Translations under genes and position numbers: made by a program
The notes under the pieces: generated by a model
What the model was told of the DNA's origin: nothing
Database searches by the model: none
What the model saw: only the letters and a program-made list of their open reading frames with translations
Part shown: one piece after another, positions 12,523 to 26,127 of the stretch
Layout: each line of letters opens with the position of its first letter
Numbering within the stretch: the stretch's first letter is position 1
Assembly: GCA_034008185.1 (NCBI GenBank)
Contig: CM067084.1
Span: forward strand, 71,892,612 to 71,956,611
Direction of reading: 5' to 3'
Origin: Gorsachius magnificus
Taxonomy: Eukaryota > Chordata > Aves > Pelecaniformes > Ardeidae
Length of the DNA: 64,000 nt

Positions 12523-12880
12523 CTAGTTTAAAGCCCTGTCAATGAGCCCCGCAAGCTCCTGGGCAAAGACCCTCTTCCCCCTTTGAGAAAGCTGGCTCCC
12601 ATTTCACTTGAGCAAGCCCGGTGCCTTGTAGACCATCCCGTGATTAAAGAACCCAAAGTTGTGGTGGCGACACCAGTCGCGAAGCCACATGTTAATAGAT
12701 TGAGTCTGCTCATATTGTCCCGTGTCTCTGTCCACCACTGGAAGGAGCGAGGAAAAAATAACCTGCGCTCCAGATCCCTTCACTAACCGCCCCAAGGCTT
12801 TGAATTCTTTTTTGATTACCCTCGGGCTACTTACTGCTACTTCATCGGCACCCACATGGAAGAGGAGCAAGGGAAGTGCC
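12523..12880 (-). pseudogene. CR1 ORF1, C-terminal stub with premature stop
   Basis: In element orientation the frame reads LPLLLFHVG at the truncated 5' edge, continues through INMWLRDWC-type and FGFFNHG segments, and ends with [17 protein letters not shown] before TAG at 12525-12523. This is the end of CR1 ORF1, whose C-terminal half in avian CR1 resembles an SGNH-type esterase; ORF1 is an accessory protein that binds the element RNA. A TGA at 12606-12604 interrupts the frame after YKAPGLLK, where related CR1 copies usually have an arginine or lysine codon. A CGA-to-TGA change by CpG decay would explain it. ORF1 ends two bases before the GTG that opens the annotated ORF2, so the two frames nearly abut. 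Confidence 0.85.
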
Positions 12881-14605
12881 TGATTCCTTTAAATTCTCTT
12901 GAAATCCCCAGTACACAGTCTAACGAAGTGTTACAATACAATGCATTTCCAAATTATGTCAGATTGAAATTCAAACATGGCTGGCTGCACCAATACATAC
13001 TATAACAGAGCAAAACACTCCTACCCCTAATCCTCCCTGACACGTCTGGTTTACATTCTTCTCTCCAGTGTCTCATTATGCACGTTCTCACTACTCTTAT
13101 AAATTTTCATTGATGTCACTTCTTCCTTACTTAAAATGCAAACACCTGGATTAAATCAACTAAATTCACCGTCAGTTTTGCATATACTCAATAGTTTTTA
13201 AAACAGAGCTCCCAGCTTCTCTGTATTTTCAAACCTCTATCATTAAGACCCCCGAACTCCCAGTTGGTAGTTTCACTGTCTGGTCATGTTCATTTGAATG
13301 ATTTGTGCTGGAATGTAAATATAATCACTCTGACTTGCTATTTGTTAACAAGCTGCAGATTCACAAATAAATACAGATATGTGGCTACATAGTCTACATC
13401 TTTTATTAAAAACAAATTGAAGTGAATTGAACCTGAGAAAGCATTTCTTACCAGGTCTGAGGCAGGCAGATGTGACTTGTGCTTCTGTGTTGAGCCTCTG
13501 GCACTAGAGATGGTGGTGGGTCTTGGCCCAGCTTAGCATGGAAAACTTTGCCCGACTGCAAGACCAGCTCCACCACAGATTTTATTTACAGCAATGGTTT
13601 ATCCTTCCTATATCCCTCCTTGGGGTGTTGACACCTAAACCACATTTCTAACTTGCTTTCAGAATCACGCTTTACTGAGATCTCCTCAGCAGGGCATCTA
13701 CAAGGCACTAACAGAGCAAACAAGCTATGTCACAAATGATTAGATGGGAATTATGTCAGGAGCTCTAAGAAATGTGGAAACTACTTGCGAAATAAAAGCT
13801 TAATAGAAACAAAATGCAGGAAAATTCCTTTCTAACCACAGTGAAGACTGGAGCCATCCTTCAAATCAGCAAGGAATAGCATGCCTGCCAAGCATCTTTA
13901 TCAGAAAAGGTGTTACCCTTCTCCAACATCACCCTAGGAAAGGAAGTCTGTGTGCCAAAGGGGGAAGGTAAGCCAAAACCTGATTAACAACACGTGCTAC
14001 CCAGAGGTTTTTGATGGAAAATTTTTGGTATAGCCTCACAAGGCCCAAATGTACCCTGGCTATTACAGCCATTCCCTACCACACTTCCTCAACAGCCTTC
14101 CACAACAGCTTGATATCTCATCATATGTCAAAACAACAGCTCTTATTTAGAACCCCTTTACACCCCAGGGATGTATGACATAGGGGGTTGCATCAGAGCA
14201 GAGCCACAGCAAATCTAGCCAGGCTGTATGAGAACAACCTACAAGGGATGCAGCAAAAAAGCGCTCCTTGTTCCAGAGTGGCCCTGTTTTGTGCCACCCT
14301 TCCACGTTGTTGGGACATGTGGCTGTGAAATGGGCATTGGCTGTTGGTTCCTAGCTGCAGCAGGCCTTGAAATAGTATCCACTAAAATTATAATTCAAGT
14401 AGAGAAGCAGAACTGTAATCAAAAAGGCATTGTTTCTAAATCTAGTATATCACCATCCCTCTTGTCTAGAAACAAGTGCTATCCATCACTGGTGGCTGGA
14501 AGCCTTCTCCTAGCATGCAGTGGTATTTATTGTCCCTACCAGTATGGAAAGCAATTTTCCTCATACTTTCTTTTTTGTCTTTAGCCTAAGAAGGCTCTTT
14601 GCAGC

Positions 14606-14627
14606 TTTTTTTTTTTTTTTTTTTTTT
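14606..14627. repeat. Poly(T) tract, 22 bp
   Basis: Uninterrupted T22 followed by GGATCC. No coding or processed-transcript body could be recognised next to it, so it is treated as a simple homopolymer and not as the tail of a retrocopy. Confidence 0.9.
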
Positions 14628-17600
14628 GGATCCAAAATGGAAGATTACAGCCACCAAATTATCAAAAGCTTATTAACTAGCTATTTTCAATGCCTAGAAA
14701 TATTTCTACCATGTTCTTCTCTTGCCACAACAAATTTCGAGGACCTCTAAGATGCTGGTGTAGACTTTGTGAAATTTGTGACTGCACATGCAGTCTGTAT
14801 ATAAACATAGCTTCCAGCTGAATACACATCCATATCACCCAAAAGAAGTGCCCACCTGAATGGAAGATTTCTATTCAGGCCAGACTTGTACAGAGAGGAG
14901 CAAGAGCAGCATAAGAAGGTCATGATGTCTCTTCTGCCTCTCTGCTCTGTTAGCACTTCATGTCATAGCATCATGCAAAAACCTCTGCAAAGCTTTTCCT
15001 TCCCTCCTTGGCTCAGACTGGAGTTGTGGCAACCTTTGGTTTTGAGAGCAAGAAACATCAGAAATACATGCAAAACTGAATATCAGAAAACAGGACCAGA
15101 ACCACCACTTGGCTCAGACTCCAGGAGAGATCTACAGATGCCTTGTTTAGACCTCTCTTAAGCCTGAACACTGATGTTGGGGAGCATGGGGAGCAAAGAC
15201 CTCATTGCCTCCCACTGGGTTTTTCCTGGGGTCAGTAAATAAACAGGACACCACCAAAGGCACTGTTTTTTATCACAGATTTCTCATCCTAAAGAAAAAT
15301 AAGCAAATCTCCAGGATATCAAAGTTCAGCAAACCACTTGGTCAAGGCAGAGTAAAGGAAGAAGCAAGCACACCACCAGAGTAACAATCTGCATTTAAGG
15401 TTATGTTAGATGAAAGAAAGATTTTGAGAACCGACATTGAGAAGAGGACGAGGACAAAAGGTCCTGCTCCTTCTCCAGCTCCTCTCCCTGACTATATAAA
15501 AGCAGACACTGGATAATGCTGCAGGGCCTTTTTGCACACAATAGTTTGACCAGTGACTTTTAGGAATCCCTGAGTTTCATGCTTCTGATCAATTTTTCTC
15601 TACTATTATTTCTCTCCAGTCCCTGACTTACTTGATGTGTTAGAGACCCCAGTTCCAGGGCTTATTCACCAATAGCCACCTAAAGCCAGCGGGACTCGCT
15701 CAAGCAACAGAGAAGGAGCTAAATCCTTTCACTAGCATAAGATGAAAAGCCAATACCTTTTCCAAGAACCTACACAGACTGCATCAGCCAGGCTGGGATA
15801 CTGGAGCTCTTGGATAAAGTTTATTAAAAGGCTGATTTATTCCAGATGCTGAGTTACCCGCTACAGTGGAATAAAGCCCCTGAGATGGAGGGGTCAGTCT
15901 GATGTGAGTGGCAGACACAAAAAGAAAGTTATCTTTATCTATGTTTGTTCCACTGGACTAAAGAAAATAAAGAGTTTGGCTTACATTACGAAAAGCCACA
16001 TGGGAAGCTGCAGCGCTGCACGCTTGGGGACCTCGTGCCCCAATGTCATGGGCCCAGCAAGGTCTTCCCAAGCTACATGATCCATGCTACTCCCTGGGGC
16101 AACAAGGCCTGGATTCAACCCCTGCCTTTCTTTTTTTCACTGTTGTGATGAAGCAGGTGGTAGTTGGAGAAACGTGGCCGCCTTCCAAGTGTCAGTCACC
16201 CTCCCTCTGCTAGTGTCAGTGCCTTAGTCCCTCAAACATACACTTTGAAAAACCCTTTTCGTGTTCACCACAAGTTCCATGTTAGAATACTTTGTTAGAT
16301 GTATAAAAAAGTTTCAAGCTGGACCTAGAAATTAGTCTCCCCTCCTGTGAGAGCATAAGCAGTTTTGAAAAAAACAAAGATCTTTTAACGAGCTAGCAAT
16401 TTTTTATAGCATTTTTTAAAGCATTTGATTTTAACCTGCCTTAAAATTACTGTAAATTAATAACATAATTTTCAAGCAGTTTTCAGCTGGCAAATAGATA
16501 TCTTTTCAAAATGCTAATAAAAGGTGCTTCTAGTACCTTCAAAACTTGTAGAAGTTTGCCTATAAAAATTCACAGAATGGGTATCCTCCCACAGCCACTT
16601 TTGGTTTCAGCTGATTATTGCCAGAAAAATGAGCGGAAATGTCCTGATTAAGTCTTGTTATAAAATGTCAGGGAAGTAGCGTCTGCAGGGATGAGAAGCA
16701 ATTAAATGTTCAAGTAAAACAATCAAATGGAGGGAACTGCTCTGAAAGCCAAAAGTCATAGGGCCAGCAGAGAAAATTTGGAAAAAGGACACAAGTGACT
16801 AGAAGGTAGCAGAAAATGGAGACTTTGGGGGGCTCATCAGCGTGAAGAAGCGATTAGTCTCCTTCGTGAAAAGAGCAAATGGAGGAGAAAATAGAATATA
16901 AATAAAATTGCCAGAATGAATATATGAGAGATGTGAAGCTGACAAGAGGTGGAAAAGAGATTTAGAGACTGGAAAGGAAAAATTGAAAGTATCAGAGTAA
17001 GGTGTCCTGGTCTTATTTCTCAGCTAAAGTTAGCTGCTATTACTGGCTTTAAGGCAGGAGACAGCTGCAGTCCAAATGTCTCCCCAAAAATTTTAAGGTC
17101 GTTGCCATCAAATTGTCAAATGTTGATATTTTTAGCAATTTAATGATTCCATGTATTTAGGCCGCTAAAGGTACTCTGCAGTGTTTAGTGCATGCTGGAA
17201 GCAGATAATTTATTTGTTGATAAATTGAAATGGATGGGATTCCTTTGTGAACAAAGAGGTTCGCTTTCATTCAGATCTCAAAATGTGGAGGGTTATAGCA
17301 ATAGCCTAAAGAAAACAAAATGCATGGACTTTAAAACTGGCATATTTCTCTGTTACAATAGGGGATACCAATCACTCACATTTGAGTAACACCTTACTCC
17401 TCAGGAAAGGGAAGCTGGATATGGAGATGAATTGCACACTTCCAAGTTGAATCAAATCCAGTCTGGTAAATTTTTTGCCATCAGATATTAAGCAGGTGAG
17501 AGAAGTAAGAAATTAAAATAAGCTTTTAAAATATTGATAAGCCTGGAGTTGCTGAGATGAAGATCCTTTGCTTTTTCTTTAATTTTATATGACGGTTTCT

Positions 17601-20600
17601 CACCTGGGTGTGTTTGTTTGAAAATATATTCAAGTCTTACAAACACTTTTGAAAATGCATAATGAGTTCTGCGATTTGCATAAAGCAAATTGTGTATAGA
17701 AATGTCTCCTGCTCTCTTTCCAATGTAACAGAGAGAGGTTTCTCAGCTGCATTTCTTCTTTCCATTCTCTGTGAAGGATGAAGGATTCCCTTTGATCACT
17801 CTACATCAACCTTTTTCAGCTCTGTGCTCACTTTACATTCAAATACTTTGGTTATATCTGTCCTCTCACTCGTTAGATTTCATTTCCTTAATGCTGACAT
17901 CCATTAAAAAACTTTGGAGATCTGCAACTGCTGTAGTTCACAGAAAGTGCATGTCTCATCCTTTCCCTCCAGTCTGTGTCCTGCTGGAGAGGTAGCAGGA
18001 ACGCCGTCAGTATTAAGTCTTCCTTAGCAACAATACCTGTGTGATTTATATCGTTACACCTTCCAGCGAGACAGCTGCCTTTAATCTCTTTGCACAGTAT
18101 GTGGGGCAGGAAAATAAGTTCTTTTTCTTTTCCACTTGAATGTCACATTAGTGAATATACATGGAAATGTTCTTCCTTTAATGAGTATTTTACAAAAAAC
18201 GTGCTGCCTACCCTCAGCTGAGGCCACAAAACAGAAAGATGTGAACATGGGAGGTGACCCGGGGTGGGGAGTGACATTCACACCGAGAACCTCATTACGT
18301 TTCTTCCTCAGCTAATTTGCTGCAAATTGACTGGTTCCTCTTGTGAGCAGCAAGGGTGCTTTCCAGCACAGAGGGGGGAGCAAGCCAGATAATGTGGAGG
18401 GCAACGCAGTTCAATTGACTAATCATTTTGTGCATGTGTGAGCCAGGGACTCCAGCTTCTCAGTACTAGCTCGAACACTCAGCCTCCTTAAGGAGAAAGT
18501 CCAGCACTGTCAGAGCACTGAAGCCACACTCTAACGCAGCTCTGGCATGTTCCATGTAACGGGAGAGGGCAATGGACCTTACAGCCTTCCCTGGAGAACG
18601 TATAACAGCGATCACACATGCAGATGGAGGAAGGGCAGAGGCATGCTCCCCCACCTCCCCAGGAAGTAGCCTGTGTTTACACTGTTAGAGGAGGTGATCA
18701 CTATAAGCAAAAAGCTTTCTTTCCCCACCTTCAGTAGTTACTCTGACACCCAGAGCCCCCTGGTCTGCAGTAAGATTTCCTGGAAGAGGGCTGTGATCAG
18801 CAAAAGGTGGAGAATGCTCCACAAACCTTAGTCTTGTCTTTTCTTTACAGTAAATTTTGAAAGCAGAATTATGCTCTTTTGAGACAAGGATCCTAAAGAC
18901 ACCCAGAACAGTGTCTGTAGAATAATAAACATAGCATTTATGTGATTAAAGGTTCTTCATTGTCCTTTACCTTTACTGCCACGACACTGCCCAGGAGATC
19001 ACGCTTAACTTGGCACAAATCAGTTTGATTTATCATAAGCCAATGCAGTTTGTCAAGATCTACTATTGTCAAGAAAGGGCAAACAGAATTTTTTCAATTT
19101 TTTTTTCTTTTTTTTACTTTATGAAATGTTTTGTGTGCTGATACAAAAGATACCTGGAGCAAAACAGAAAATATGGTTCTGTTGGGCTAGAGACAGTCTG
19201 ACAGGAGAGGCTTTTTTGCTCCTTTACTGAAGCTGTGCTCCTGTCTTAGTCCTATTATGTGTCCATGCTTCCTTTTAAGTTGATTTTTTTTGTACAGGTA
19301 GACACAAGTAAGTTGTAAATTTCTAAAATCATAGTCAAGATCTTGCTCACAAGGATGGCAGTAAATACCCACTTCATGTTCTGCACCAAACATAAGTCAA
19401 CACCCAACAATCATGGTCTTTTTGAGGTATTGCTTTTGGCACTGATCTTGCAGCAAGCTGAAAAGCATAGCAGGTGCTGACTGCTCTGTGTGAGGGCATA
19501 GCAACATGACATCTTGCAATTCTGAACAGAAATATGGAAAAAAATTGTCTGGTGCTAGGAGACCTCCTAAAAAGTACTCACTTTTCTAAATAGCATTGAA
19601 GACAATACAAATGTGAAGACAAGAATAATTTTGTGCACAGAAATGATGAAATGAAAGTAACATTTTGCAGCAAAGCTGCATCCTCTCTGAAATAAGCTCT
19701 AATGCATTTTGGTGGCACCAAACAGTGCAGCTAGGACCATCTGCCCCATCCTTGTCGCCAAGCTTCAGTGAAATTCACCTATGACCTCAACAACTGCCTA
19801 TTACTCTTACTGAAGAGTAAGAACAGTCAGGAAGTCATAAAGAGCATCGTCTGTATTTGGTATGGTGCACATTCTCATCTATTCCTCTGCCCTACCAAAT
19901 ACATCTATCACCCCAGGGCTACTGATTCACCAGGAGCTCTAAGGACTCTGCCCACAACTGGCTCCCTAAATGCAGCTGCTGCTCACCCATGGGCTACAGA
20001 TGCTCCTTCAAGAGTTTGTTTTCCAGTCTTACCCAAAGATGAGATGGATCAGGTCCAACTTACTGACTGATACAGCCCAACTTCCTGTTGCACTTTTCAT
20101 GTGGTTCAGTTGTTCAGGACTTTAAAGGATGCCTGCTGTTGTGCACTGGCAATCAGATAGCACTTGGAAGTGTTTGTTAAGCATCTTCAGCATAACAAAT
20201 ACTAGCTATATTTTCTTATAACTTAATCAGCTTCTTACGTGCTGTAACACGTATTCATTGGTTAGGTATCATCTTATCGCACATGTCACCATCAACTCAC
20301 CGCAGGGATGAATACTTTAAGGGTGAAGAGTAAGTAAGAAAGAGGTGCATTTTTTCTCATCCTAAAATAGAATTCTTAAGTTAGGTGAACTGAGCCCTGA
20401 AAATTCACAAGTTTTTTATAAAGGAAAACTGGAGTCACCAGTTCAGCTGTTGAATTACTGATACTGTAAACTGGGGGGATGAATCAGCCCAGGTCACAGA
20501 GCTGTAAAGTTGGACATTACCCAAGCTGCACATCCTCCTCTAAGAAACACCACAGGTGTCTGGTCTATGCCTTTGTTGGCCCTTTGATGGACCCCAATCA

Positions 20601-21418
20601 TCTTCCTCATTAAGGCAGTGTCTGAGTGCTTATGACACACACCCTCAAGCTCTCCATTCCTTGAATTGCATAATTATAAGAAAAAAAATTTCTTAATTTT
20701 TAGGCTTTCATACTATTACTTTACCCTACCATGAAACTCCTAGATCAGTGAAGTCTTAAGAGCTCATTAATATCATTACAGCACAGCCCTGAGTAAGGAA
20801 AGATAGAAAAGATGATATTTTTTTTTTAAAAAAGGTACTATTTCATGATCCTTTTTCATAGAATTACTTTACTTTCTGATTTTCTGTCTCTCACCTCATG
20901 TGTTCGTGGTCTGGCAACTCTTCCCCAAATGTGGTGTAGGGGAGTTGCTCTTAATGTGCGGCAATGCTCAGAAAGGGTTATTTTGTCACTGGCAACTGCT
21001 GGGTCCATCTTAGAATCTCACTGTTGCCTTGTCTCACTGCTGAGGAGAGGACAAGGTCCAACGATGTTAAAATGCGGAAAGGATTCCTCCACCATGGTGT
21101 GCCCAAGTAATGGAAGCTTGTGCCTGCAAGGGTGTCTAAGATTGCTCCGATGCTGGGCAGCAGTTTACTGCAGCTCAGTGTACTTAATGAAAGGAAGGCT
21201 GGATTTCATTTTTTTTTATTTCATCCCAGGTGCAGAGAACATTGCAAGCCATGGGGGGTGGGCTTTGTTTTTTCAGAAGAGGGAACAGATACCCATGGTT
21301 TATATTCGGGTTCTTACGGTTTATATTATGGTATTATGTTTCCCCACCTCTGTTTGACTGACAGCTGGAGTGCTCAACATTGGACTTGCAAAGTGCTTGA
21401 AAAACTATTTCCCCTCCC

Positions 21419-21441
21419 AAAAAAAAAAAAAAAAAAAAAAA
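21419..21441. repeat. Poly(A) tract, 23 bp
   Basis: Uninterrupted A23 preceded by a pyrimidine-rich CCCCTCCC stretch. No retrocopy was recognised upstream; an AATAAA signal at the right distance is absent. Confidence 0.9.
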
Positions 21442-23559
21442 GAAATAGCTATTGCAGTCCATTATCCCCATGCAGTATTTTTACTGAGAAATATTTTTTC
21501 AGAAACTGCTGTGCATTTGGCAGTTTTATACGCATTTACATTAACAGCTCCCTTGAAATCCACATGGAAAGAAAACATTGTTTAAAACCAGACTTTAAGG
21601 CTATGCACCTCTCAAAGGTTGTCTTGCATTAAGAAGCTATCGTGTCTCATTAACATAAAATTTCAAAGGGTGAAAGCAATGACTGCAATCAAGCCAAACA
21701 GCCTACTTAAAACAATCAATTCATCCACCTCTCACCTGTATTTTGTTTTCTAGGATATCTAAACTGCAGCTACAGTGACATAAAGAAATAACCTGCTAGA
21801 ACTCAAGGTTTATTTTATAGCATATTTCTAAAGTAAACAACCTGCTGCTTTGAAAGTATGGCTCCAGCGTTGTACTGCGATAGATGGCGATCAGGACAGA
21901 GCTTTGCAGATATTAGTGCCTGTAGCCCCAGCCCTGTGAATCCTTCCTGGCACACTTCAGTTATTTGGGGGGTGGGCTTGTGAAACCAGCGCAAGCATCG
22001 TTCTAGCAGGCGCTCAGGTGAGCCACTGGGTACAAGGCTGGGGCTTTACTGGAGCCATTTACCAAGTGAATGATTTGGAGGCTCCTACTCTCCAAGCCTG
22101 AAATCTGAAAGGTCTCCTGTGTTATTAAGTATTTCCCCAAAATTTGTGAACCAAATTATCTTCCTGTTTTTTTTTTTTTAATTTCATTTTCATTATCAAG
22201 GAATGATATGGATACATGGATGAATACAAGGAATATAATTTTTTCTAGCAATTTTATTTAGTTGCCATGCAGAAATACTACTGGAAAAAAAGGAATTATA
22301 CACAAATATTTGTTTTCTCCAAAGTCACTGAAATATTTCCTTCCATATTAGAAAAATACAGTGGTCTAAGCCAAATGCTAAGCAGTACCGATCTTACCAA
22401 TAGTAGACAAACAGATCACATGTAGCCCGGTGAGACCCATGATATTTTATTTGCATGTAGAATAAAGACATTTCATCATGGCAAACATTACTCATTTGTC
22501 TTTTCTCTGTCCACAAGTAAATATATACACCTGAGAAAGGAGAATGGTAGGGCTAAGCCCTTGAGATAACCTATTTATTCAGATCCCTAAATACAGATTT
22601 AGGTGCCTTAAAAGATTCTTCTAAATTTGGCAGCAATGTCCCAGATGTCTGGCCTGATATCGCACTGTAAGTAATTAAGTTCTCCCTTAGCCCACTACCA
22701 AAAAGAGGCCGTATCAGTCCCACTTTACACTTCCACTCTGGCTTTCCCTCAGGGGGGTGTACTTCATGAAACCAATGGCTTTATTTACAGCTGGGATACC
22801 GTCTCCATCTCCCTTCTTTCCCTACTCAAAAATTTGCCCAATACTACCTGCACATTTGCATACTACCTGCAGAAAGCCCTTTGAATTTTTTTTCATTATC
22901 TCAATTAGCATTTTACATCTTTTAAACCTTTGATCAAGGTGTAATTGGCATTTTGCCCTTTGCTCTCTTCAGCTGGGCTGTGCTTATCCCTCTTTCTTTT
23001 TTCATCCACATAATGCCCTCGGTAGTTTTCCCCTTTCTGTTTCACTTCGTGCTCTTCCCTGTTTTAATCTTTCTTTATTTCAGCTCCCCGTTCTCTGCTT
23101 GTCAGCAAGGTTTCTATTTTTTCCACTCACACAGGCACACTAAAGGCAGTCTAAATTCACCTATAATCTTGTTTTTCATTTCAAGCATTTTATGAATTCT
23201 TCCAAAATTTGGAGGGTCACATTCTGCTCTCAGTTTGCTAACATAAGTCTCATTTTCCTCACAGCAGTAATGACAGATTTACAATGGTATAAAGAAACAG
23301 AATTTTGCACTAAAACTGTATTTGCTAGGGATTACAGTAAAAAATTTATGTCCAGAAAAAAAACCACAAAACCAAAAAAGCTTAGATTAAGGCTTTTCCT
23401 TGTTTATTTAAGTAGTGATATGGTAGAACAGAAGATATAATTCTGAAAGATAATGCAGGAAGATCATGGCTCTCTCTTTGCTAAGAATACTAACAGCTAT
23501 GCACAGAAAAGAAGGTCTAATTTCTACTCACAATGGCATAAGCAAAACAAGAAAAGTTT

Positions 23560-23574
23560 AAAAAAAAAAAAAAA
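23560..23574. repeat. Poly(A) tract, 15 bp
   Basis: A15 run in unique DNA, with no adjoining element recognised. Confidence 0.85.
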
Positions 23575-25302
23575 GTGAAATGAGCTGCTCAAGAAGCCAC
23601 AGGGATCAGTGTTTGAGCGGAACGTGGTCTCCCAAAAGCCTGTTCCCTGACTTTGCCAAGCCAGCTCTCCCTTGCAGGCAATCTGGTTTAAGCTTCTGTC
23701 CATCTACACCAGAGGGAGTTTTTACTGTTTCAGCTCTTCCTCCTGCCATGATTCAGCCACTATTTTTTCTTTGAAGCCAAAATTCTTGCTGAGTTATTGT
23801 GGCAGCCATCAGGTCATGCTGCAACATCCTGGTGTCCTGAGGAGTAAGTTAGGGAGAAAAATTTCAAAACAGTCATTAAAAAGTGTACTGTGTTACATAC
23901 TGATAATCAGAGGGGGGAAAAAAGACGAAAAAAAAAGGCTGGGTTGTGGGAAAATGCTCAAAATCCACCTGAGCCATAGGTTTGCATGGTAGGAATGCTC
24001 TGAAAGAGTGCTCTAACTCAGTCTCATGAAATTAAAGATGACAAGAGTAGATGCATTTTCGGAGAAGGATTCTGGACAACCCAAAGTGGGAGGACAATGT
24101 TCCTGCTCGGACAGGACGGTCCCTGTTTTCACAAGTCCTGCTCCGTCAGTGTGTGCAGACTGGGGATGCGCTGAAAAGCTAGAAATTTATTCTCAGTCTG
24201 TGTGAATTGCATTCATTTGGACCAGAATGGCTCTTCTTGGAGCTGCTTGCCCAAGATAATGTCCCTCTGTGTTTCCTGCAGCATTGCAATATGTATTGCC
24301 ACACGTATGGAGACTCACAGAAGGAATCGGTCCAACAGCCTCTCAAAAGTAAATATGATCCCACACAAAACTTGTTTAAACCCTTCCTGACACAGCCGTA
24401 AATCAAGCAAAGGGGAAAAGAGCTGTAATTCAGCTTAGAACCAACACAGCTGGCTTCAAACTTGAAACAAATGGTACAGGAGTGTGTGGGATTTTACCTG
24501 TCTGAGAGACAGTGAAGTCCTTAGCAGCAGTTCTTAGTGTTGGCTTCATTTTATCATCAAAATGTGCTCAGACAAATGCCCATATATTTACATTTAACCA
24601 ATCCATGCCACTTAAGCCTGTACTTTGATTATGTGAAAGTTTAAGAAAAAAAAAAGTACCAGAAAGCAAACTCTCAGCAGTTGCTTTGCAATGCATTTGG
24701 TGTTCTCTCTGAAGTACCAGCTCCTAACTCATGTCTGTAAATAATAATCTCAGCTTTCGTTTAGGGAACAAAACATAAGTTTCCAAGTTCCTGTGGCTTA
24801 GGAAGATAAACGCAAAATGTAGAGCCTAGAGGCTTCCACATCAGAAAAACAAATTAAAAAATCCCATGATTTATAAACTATTCTGGTAGCATCTTTGGCC
24901 TCTGACTTAATTACTTTTGTAAGCATGGGGCTGTAAATACTTCTCTTCCCATACAGACTTTTAGCAGGGGTCTGGCCCCAGTTCCTCTTGTCCTAAAGTT
25001 CTTTTGATCATACAACTGTTGGCCTATTTTTTACACTGTTGATGGAATGTGACCTAGCTGGCATTTATCACTGATGCAAAACAACACTACAGATGAAATA
25101 CCTAAATGGGATGTTTTATTCTTATTCCTGATCTCAGTGAATATTTGTGATTTGAAAAACAGAAATCATAATAATTTTAATGCAAATGTAGTTTACCTAA
25201 TTCCCTCTTGCTGCAAAACCAAATAAAGTGACAAAGGAAATTACTGCAATTCCCTGAATTTCTTTTGCTATGCACAGAAACTTCTGAATACATATCATGT
25301 GA

Positions 25303-25307
25303 GGCAG
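25303..25307 (+). repeat. Target-site duplication of LTR A, left copy
   Basis: GGCAG immediately before the LTR terminus TGTCGTGG; the identical pentamer follows the other end at 26653-26657. Confidence 0.9.
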
Positions 25308-25376
25308 TGTCGTGGTTTAACCGCAGCTGGCAACTCAGCGCCACTCAGCCGCTCCCTCCTTCCCCTCCAGTGGGAT

Positions 25377-25381
25377 TGGGG
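25377..25381 (+). repeat. Target-site duplication of LTR B, left copy
   Basis: TGGGG directly before the inner LTR; it is repeated exactly at 26128-26132. Removing the insert and one TGGGG rejoins the outer LTR in line with its sister copy. Confidence 0.92.
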
Positions 25382-26127
25382 TGTGGTGGTGTGCTCCCCC
25401 CTCGTCTCTGACTCCCCCTCCTTTGACCTCTTTCAAGTGATAACCACCTGTGGTGGTGGTGATAGATGCATCTGGTCTGTGTCTGGTCCTGAAGGATGCA
25501 CCCACTGGATGTGGGGGGAGACAGATAACAATGCAATAGCCAAGGGCTATTGTGGAATGTGCCCACCTAAGCACAGTGGTCAGTATGCAAATATGACTAT
25601 GAGCCAATTATCTTACCCCCATCAATAGTGAGCAGTCCAAGGGCCCTTTGAGCTCTCCTGCACGGCAGCGGGCTGCATGCCAGGATCTCCCCTTGAGCAG
25701 GGACACCTCTCAAGGTTACTCCTGGAGGTTGAGAGATTCCTTACCATGACAGATTCTCGGTAAGTGACTAACAGCAAGCTAACTTGGAAATCTTAGCTAA
25801 GTGACATAAAGGATTAATTGCACATATATAATCCTTTAGACATAAACTGTTGACCAAGTCTGGGACTAGGATTGGATCCAGCCACACCTAGACTCCTCTC
25901 TGAGGGAGTTTAGAAAGCAAGGGGATCTTTTCTGAACCTCATGACTCAACGGGAGGGTCTCCCTGACAGTCTTGTCTGACCCTGTCCTCTGTGCAGTAAA
26001 TAACAAAGTGTACCTTGCCATCGAATCTCATAAACTATTGTCGCAGTTACCACTGAACTTTGTTAACTCACTGTTTTACACCAATAAACCACATTATTTT
26101 TGCCTCCCTCTCACTCCTTCCACGACA
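25382..26127 (+). mobile_element. Solo LTR family B, inserted into LTR A
   Basis: A 746-bp LTR starting TGTGGTGG and ending CCACGACA; the ends form an inverted repeat with 7 of 8 positions matching. A TATA-type box TATATAA is at 25825-25831 and a polyadenylation signal AATAAA at 26083-26088, both in forward orientation, so the element is read on the plus strand. It is flanked by a perfect 5-bp duplication TGGGG and sits inside LTR A, so it is younger. No internal viral genes are present. Its last about 96 bp recur at 51652-51747 with only a few differences. The family was not identified by name. Confidence 0.88.

Larger units (their letters stand above)
9401..12880 (-). mobile_element. Near-complete CR1 LINE retrotransposon with intact ORF2
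   Basis: A 3.48-kb non-LTR retrotransposon in reverse orientation. In element order it contains the C-terminal stub of ORF1 (12880 to 12523), the complete ORF2 (12520 to 9491), a short 3' untranslated region and the terminal repeat ending at 9401. The 5' end is truncated inside ORF1: the coding pattern (LPLLLFHVG) stops at about 12878 and a frame-closing codon follows at 12889-12891. The promoter and most of ORF1 are missing, so this copy is unlikely to move by itself. No target-site duplication was recognised, as is usual for CR1. Copies at 47796-48164 and 53729-54461 share its 3' untranslated region almost exactly and belong to the same subfamily. Confidence 0.97.
12881..25302. other. 12.4 kb unique non-coding DNA
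   Basis: I see no exon, RNA gene or dispersed repeat that I can support. Homopolymer tracts at 14606-14627 and 21419-21441 and a shorter one at 23560-23574 are the clearest structure. Frames of up to 170 codons near 20845-21632 overlap one another in two frames, are interrupted by low-complexity DNA, and have no domain. Parts around 16400-17250 are AT-rich with few signs of repeats and might be conserved non-coding sequence, but that needs an alignment to other birds. Confidence 0.5.

Noticed and set aside
14606..14627. Poly(T) as the tail of a minus-strand retrocopy
   Set aside because: No gene-derived body, polyadenylation signal or target duplication was recognised beside it.
20845..21632. 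Two overlapping 170-codon forward frames
   Set aside because: They overlap in different frames, cross a poly(A) tract and low-complexity DNA, and match nothing I know.
25299..25628. 109-codon frame rich in cysteine, and opposing histidine/proline-rich frames
   Set aside because: They lie across the junction of LTR A and LTR B and are products of LTR sequence, not a gene.
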